Origin: Jeotgalibacillus terrae | GTDB taxonomy: Bacteria; Bacillota; Bacilli; Bacillales; Jeotgalibacillaceae | Reading direction: 5' to 3' | Assembly: GCF_016908195.1 (NCBI RefSeq) | Contig: NZ_JAFBDK010000009.1 | Coordinates: 1 to 64,000, forward strand | Length of the DNA stretch: 64,000 nt | Shown here: positions 60,182 to 64,000 of the stretch, one piece after another | Layout of the letters: each line of letters begins with the position of its first letter | Numbering within the stretch: the stretch's first letter is position 1 | Notes under the pieces: generated by a model | Database searches by the model: none | The model's input: only the letters and a program-made list of their open reading frames with translations | Told to the model about the DNA's origin: nothing | Position numbers and translations under genes: made by a program

Positions 60182-61153
60182 TTATTCAGTTAAAAAATAG
60201 TTTTCAATATCATCAAGCATAACGTTTGCCGCAAGGACACCACCTGCTGTGTTCCAGATTGTGTCGCTTACTTCTTTAATGTTGCCTTCCTGCACAACTT
60301 CAAGGTTTTGGAATAGCGGATCATTCAGCCAGTCTTCAGCATTCTGGTTCGCTTCTCCATCTCCTGTTTCGTATGTGAAGTAAAACAGCACGTCACCTTC
60401 CATTGCTTCGACACGCTCTTTCGTCACACCTTTTTCTGCGAAGTCATCTACATCCTGTTCTGGTGGACGCGCAAAACCAAGCTGATCTAAAATAATGCCA
60501 GAGAATGAATCTTTATGATAAATACGTGTATCTCCGGCAAGGAAACGGACCATTGAAATTTCCTTTTCAAGGTGACCGCCTTCTTCAAGCTGACCGCTTA
60601 ATTCATCAACGCGGGTCTCGTAATCAGCCATGACCTGCTCGCCTTCTTCAGATTTATTCAAGGCTTCAGCATAAAGCTCAAAATTTTCCTGCCAGTCACC
60701 CTTCAGCGTTTCTGACATCACTGTTGGAGCAATCGCTTCAAGCTGCTCATATACAGCTTCCTGTCGCAGTTTTGTACCAATGATTAAATCCGGGTCAAGT
60801 GCAGCAATCGCTTCTACGTTTACTTCACTTTCAGTCCCAACCACTTCTACACCTTCCATCTGGTCAGAAATGTGGTCATACCATGGATCACCTGTCCATG
60901 ATTGAACTGCGCCAACAGGGGTTACACCCATTGATAATAATGCTTCAGTACCTTCATTTGTCAGAATCACCACTTTTTCAGGTGTTCCTTCGATTTCAGC
61001 TGTACCCATCGCGTGTTCAACTGTGTATGTTTCAGCAGTTTCCTCACCGCTGTCAGCTGACTCATCTTCTGAAGTTTCATCAGATCCGCCGCAGGCTGCA
61101 AGAACAAGTGCTGTTATGCTCATTAATAAAAGTAGCAAATTGAACTTTTTCAT
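60182..61153 (-). CDS. Iron-siderophore ABC transporter substrate-binding lipoprotein
   Basis: 323 residues. Signal peptide with lipobox LVLAAC (about residue 21), an acidic linker, and a class III (FeuA/YfmC/FecB) binding-protein fold: EGTPEKVVILTNEGTEALLSMG (about 55-76, cited by ends EGTPEKVVIL and EALLSMG) and LDPDLIIGT (about 113-121). It captures a ferric siderophore. It is divergent from two FecCD permease genes, and a Fur box lies directly upstream at 61180-61198. Confidence 0.93.
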   Translation of the reverse strand: MKKFNLLLLLMSITALVLAACGGSDETSEDESADSGEETAETYTVEHAMGTAEIEGTPEKVVILTNEGTEALLSMGVTPVGAVQSWTGDPWYDHISDQMEGVEVVGTESEVNVEAIAALDPDLIIGTKLRQEAVYEQLEAIAPTVMSETLKGDWQENFELYAEALNKSEEGEQVMADYETRVDELSGQLEEGGHLEKEISMVRFLAGDTRIYHKDSFSGIILDQLGFARPPEQDVDDFAEKGVTKERVEAMEGDVLFYFTYETGDGEANQNAEDWLNDPLFQNLEVVQEGNIKEVSDTIWNTAGGVLAANVMLDDIENYFLTE

Positions 61154-61179
61154 TTTTTTCTCTCCTTACCTCTTAATAT

Positions 61180-61198
61180 TGATAATGATTCTCATAAC
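61180..61198. promoter_or_regulatory. Fur box before the iron binding-protein gene
   Basis: TGATAATGATTCTCATAAC, close to the Bacillus Fur box TGATAATNATTATCA. It is 27 bases before the ATG of the binding-protein gene. Confidence 0.85.
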
Positions 61199-61241
61199 TA
61201 TTCAAGAATAATCAAGAGCAACGCTGGTGTCAACCGCTAAA

Positions 61242-61256
61242 TGAAAACCGTTTTCA
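61242..61256. promoter_or_regulatory. Second Fur-type box overlapping the permease promoter
   Basis: TGAAAAC-C-GTTTTCA, a perfect 7-1-7 inverted repeat of the Fur/PerR/Zur form. It overlaps the -35 (TTTTCA, 61251-61256) of a promoter whose TATAAT lies 17 bases downstream at 61274-61279. Confidence 0.65.
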
Positions 61257-61279
61257 TTAAGCTGATTTTTCGTTATAAT
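61251..61279 (+). promoter_or_regulatory. Promoter of the FecCD permease genes
   Basis: TTTTCA, 17 bases, TATAAT, 34 bases before the first permease ATG. Confidence 0.65.
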
Positions 61280-61312
61280 AGACCTACTTGTGTGAAGGAA
61301 GGATCTTTTACG

Positions 61313-62314
61313 ATGAAATCTTCAAAATCATTTACATGGCTTTCAATTTCAGGCGCATTATTATGTATGCTCCTTCTCTTATTTGCCAGTGTGCGATTCG
61401 GTTATCAGCAAACCTCATTTCAGCAGATTATCCGGTCGTTTACTGCTTTTGACGGGTCAAATGCCCACTTAATTATACAAAGTGTCAGAATCCCTAGAGC
61501 GCTGATTGCAGCAGCAGTTGGAGCTGCACTGGCCGTATCTGGTGTCCTGATGCAGACGCTGACCAAAAATCCACTGGCTTCCCCCAGTATTTTTGGAGTT
61601 AACGCTGGCGCGGGACTGGCGGTTGTCATCGGGGTAACGATACTGAATGTCAGCTCTCTTCACGCTTTTGCGATCCTTGCATTTATCGGGGCGGCAGTTG
61701 CGATCACAGCCGTTTTTGCCCTCGGTTCGCTTGATCAGAGAGGCTTGTCACCACTTCAGCTGACGCTTGCCGGGGCGGCATTATCCGCTCTTTTCGGATC
61801 AGTTACGCAAGGGCTTTTAGTTTTAAATGAATCAGCGCTTGAATCCGTGATGTTCTGGCTTGCAGGGTCTGTCCAGGGGCGGGATCTTGCACTGTTACAG
61901 ACAGCCCTTCCCTATCTGGCAGCCGGATTCATCATTGCGATCTTTTTCTCACGGTCCTTTAATATATTGGCCATGGGTGATGACGTGGCAAACGGTCTTG
62001 GCGTGAAAACTGCTCCACTGAAAATATGGATTGGGATCATCGTTGTTTTACTCGCTGGCGGTGCCGTTTCAGTTGCCGGACCAATCGGCTTTATCGGCAT
62101 TATGATTCCACATTTAGCGAGAAAATGGATTGGTATTGACCACCGGGTACTGATTCCGATGGCTGCACTGCTTGGGGCAAACCTGCTGCTTGCAGCTGAT
62201 ATTGCAGCAAGATATGTGATTATGCCACAGGAAATTCCTGTCGGCGTCATGACTGCGATCATTGGTACACCAATCTTCATTTATATCGCAAGAAAGGTGG
62301 GGTCTTCACAATGA
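61313..62314 (+). CDS. Iron-siderophore ABC permease 1 (FecCD family)
   Basis: 333 residues with about nine or ten helices. FecCD/BtuC hallmarks: RIPRALIAAAVGAALAVSGVLMQ (RIPRALIAA, about 59-67), NPLASPSIFGVNAGAG (about 85-100) and GPIGFIGIMIPHLAR (about 258-272, the ATPase contact). ATG at 61313 after GGAAGGAT; the longer frame from 61241 overlaps the operator and promoter. Confidence 0.94.
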   Translation: MKSSKSFTWLSISGALLCMLLLLFASVRFGYQQTSFQQIIRSFTAFDGSNAHLIIQSVRIPRALIAAAVGAALAVSGVLMQTLTKNPLASPSIFGVNAGAGLAVVIGVTILNVSSLHAFAILAFIGAAVAITAVFALGSLDQRGLSPLQLTLAGAALSALFGSVTQGLLVLNESALESVMFWLAGSVQGRDLALLQTALPYLAAGFIIAIFFSRSFNILAMGDDVANGLGVKTAPLKIWIGIIVVLLAGGAVSVAGPIGFIGIMIPHLARKWIGIDHRVLIPMAALLGANLLLAADIAARYVIMPQEIPVGVMTAIIGTPIFIYIARKVGSSQ

Positions 62315-63372
62315 GCCGCTTTAAACCTGTCCGCTTCGGTCAAAAGGGACCTTCATTTTTATTTGATATCCGTACTGCGATCAGTATAGGTGTTGCTTTG
62401 ATCATTGTCATTGCAGCATTCCTTATCAGCCTTGGATTAGGTGAAGTATGGGTATCTCCACTTGATATCGTGAAAGTATTTTTAGGAATGGGCGAACCTC
62501 TGAATGAACTTGTCATCAGAGAATTCAGATTGCCGCGGGTTTTAATCGCACTGCTTGTCGGGGTCGCGCTTGCAGTTGCGGGTGCACTGCTTCAGGGGAT
62601 GGTCAGAAACCCTCTCGCCTCACCGGATGTCATCGGCATCTCAGGTGGAGCCAGTGTGTTCGTCGTCGGTTTTCTTGTCCTGTTCAGCGATTCCAACGGC
62701 GCACTGAGTGTATCCATCCAGTGGCTGCCGGTTGCAGCTTTTCTTGGCGCATTAATCGCTGCTGTGCTGGTCTATATTTTTTCATGGAAAAATGGATTGT
62801 CACCGATCCGGCTTGTGCTGATCGGAATCGGCCTATCACTTTTTGCAAATGCTGTCACAACAATGCTCATGCTCATCGGCCCGATCTATCGTGCGAGCCA
62901 GGCAAATATCTGGATCACAGGGTCAGTCAACGGATCAACGTGGAGCCAGGTGTGGATTTTACTTCCATGGGTCAGTCTGTTATTCTTAGCAGCACTTCTC
63001 ATGGCACGTCACCTGAACCTGCTTGAACTTGGAGATGATATCAGCACGTCAATGGGATCAATTGTCTCTAAGCAGCGGATTCTGATTCTCCTGATTAGTA
63101 CAGGTCTCGTCGGGGGATCTGTTGCTTTCGCTGGCGGAATCGGTTTTGTCGGATTGATGGCACCGCACCTGGCGAGAAAATTAATCGGATCATCTTTCGG
63201 ATCACTTATTCCAATGTCAGCATTGATTGGTGCAGGACTTGTCATGCTCGCCGATCTGATGGGACGGCTGATTGCCGCGCCGCTCGAGATCCCTGCAGGC
63301 GTATTTACTGCAGCGATTGGCGCACCTTACTTTATCTATCTTTTATTTAAAGAAAGGGGTAAAAAATCGTGA
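62311..63372 (+). CDS. Iron-siderophore ABC permease 2 (FecCD family)
   Basis: 353 residues. FecCD marks RLPRVLIALLVGVALAVAGALLQG (RLPRVLIAL, about 72-80), NPLASPDVIGISGGAS (about 98-113) and GGIGFVGLMAPHLARKL (about 276-292). The ATG overlaps the end of permease 1 (ATGA). Pairs with permease 1 as a heterodimer. Confidence 0.95.
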   Translation: MSRFKPVRFGQKGPSFLFDIRTAISIGVALIIVIAAFLISLGLGEVWVSPLDIVKVFLGMGEPLNELVIREFRLPRVLIALLVGVALAVAGALLQGMVRNPLASPDVIGISGGASVFVVGFLVLFSDSNGALSVSIQWLPVAAFLGALIAAVLVYIFSWKNGLSPIRLVLIGIGLSLFANAVTTMLMLIGPIYRASQANIWITGSVNGSTWSQVWILLPWVSLLFLAALLMARHLNLLELGDDISTSMGSIVSKQRILILLISTGLVGGSVAFAGGIGFVGLMAPHLARKLIGSSFGSLIPMSALIGAGLVMLADLMGRLIAAPLEIPAGVFTAAIGAPYFIYLLFKERGKKS

Positions 63373-64000
63373 ACCAGCAGGAACTTTTTTCATATATAGA
63401 AGACGCTTTTCCGGTAAGATTCAGTGAAACTGAACTCGGTACAGAATGGAACTTGTCAGATTGGCTTGATCAGGATACAGCAGCAGAAGATCTCGCGTAT
63501 ATCCAGCGGATTCAGGAAGCACCAAAACTTATGGTCGCAGGATCGCTGTCTATGAAACGCACGGCTTTTACACTTGTCAGCGTACTGCTTGCCCATTATA
63601 AAAGCGGACAGGCATGGGATCTGTCTTCCTCGGATGTGAGACTTGTGCATGACCCTGAAGCTCCTTTTCAGCTTGGTGTACACTTGAGTGGAATACAATC
63701 TTATGACCGTGAGCTCAGTTGGGATGACCTGCTGCGCAACCTTTATTTTGACTGGGTGAAACCGCTGATCCTCTCAGTTGAAAAAGCCGGCAAAGTAAAA
63801 CAGATCGTCTTATGGGAAAATTTTTATATCTATCTGCGATGGTTCTATAAAAGTCTCGCTCCTGAATTAAAAGGACTCGATCAGCTCGACTGGGAATCAC
63901 ACTGGGAGCATATTGTCTCGGAAGACTTTTTCGGGGAAGAAGAACCAAACCCCTTCACCCACCTCGATCAATTCAAAGCCAAACGACAGCTGGAAGATGC
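63369..64000 (+). CDS. FhuF-like siderophore-iron reductase candidate (truncated by window end)
   Basis: Open reading frame of at least 210 codons without a stop, starting at a GTG that overlaps the TGA of permease 2 (GTGA). Soluble, rich in Trp, Leu and acidic residues (WNLSDWLDQD, ENFYIYLRWFYKSL). Position after FecCD permeases and general character suggest a FhuF/IucA-IucC C-terminal-type ferric reductase; the diagnostic C-terminal cysteine motif would lie beyond the window. No ATPase gene is seen before it. Confidence 0.6.
   Translation, partial: MNQQELFSYIEDAFPVRFSETELGTEWNLSDWLDQDTAAEDLAYIQRIQEAPKLMVAGSLSMKRTAFTLVSVLLAHYKSGQAWDLSSSDVRLVHDPEAPFQLGVHLSGIQSYDRELSWDDLLRNLYFDWVKPLILSVEKAGKVKQIVLWENFYIYLRWFYKSLAPELKGLDQLDWESHWEHIVSEDFFGEEEPNPFTHLDQFKAKRQLED

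Overview
The window reads as a chromosome segment of a low-to-mid G+C Gram-positive bacterium of the order Bacillales. The first 23 kb keep the Bacillus subtilis gene order from ddl-murF-cshA-ydbS-ydbT through rhomboid-acpS-ydcC-alr-ndoAI-ndoA and the complete rsbRSTUVW-sigB-rsbX stress module to tex, an SprT-like gene, a tRNA cluster and an rRNA operon. The intergenic repeat families and the mix of accessory genes suggest a Jeotgalibacillus-like or related Bacillaceae/Planococcaceae lineage, but the genus is only a guess.

Layout. 1-1216: 5' end of 16S rRNA preceded by ten tRNA genes, all on the minus strand, with one clear promoter. 1.5-13 kb: minus-strand housekeeping and stress block (SprT-like, Tex, SigB regulon control with its own SigB promoter, EndoAI/NdoA toxin-antitoxin, alanine racemase, YdcC lipoprotein). 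13-18 kb: acpS, rhomboid, paired PH-domain membrane proteins, and two clusters of palindromic repeats. 18-23 kb: cshA with a long structured leader, an esterase, murF and ddl. 23.6-28 kb: amino-acid symporter, FAD oxidoreductase, ABC exporter. 28-33 kb: a six-gene operon that joins a YnjBCD-type ABC importer to a TVP38/TMEM64 membrane protein and a CDP-alcohol phosphatidyltransferase. 33-43 kb: a hypothetical gene, rodA, lipid kinase, CBS protein, the copper set csoR-copZ-copA with two CsoR-type operators, cardiolipin synthase. 42-53 kb: SDR epimerase with an orphan Opp-type permease pair, VanY-like carboxypeptidase, Ohr, MFS transporter, pyroglutamyl peptidase, an acidic lipoprotein, a second lipid kinase with a benzil-reductase-like SDR, and a DUF368 (PopT-like) protein. 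53-60 kb: azoreductase, type I pullulanase, CstR-like repressor, several small membrane proteins, ElaA acetyltransferase, and a YdaG-like protein with a candidate SigB promoter. 60-64 kb: a Fur-controlled iron-siderophore uptake locus that runs off the end.

Main points for a second look: (1) the ynj-like import plus lipid-headgroup operon at 28-33 kb, which appears to be a conserved but functionally unassigned system; (2) four intergenic arrays with a period of 21 bp (two DNA helical turns), each with its own sequence, each placed after a gene end; (3) families of about 120-160 bp imperfect palindromes whose arms vary in a compensatory way; (4) an attenuator-like structure in the cshA leader; (5) several small proteins that are easy to miss. 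Starts were chosen by ribosome-binding-site spacing, and several genes use TTG or GTG where the nearest ATG lies too close to the Shine-Dalgarno sequence.
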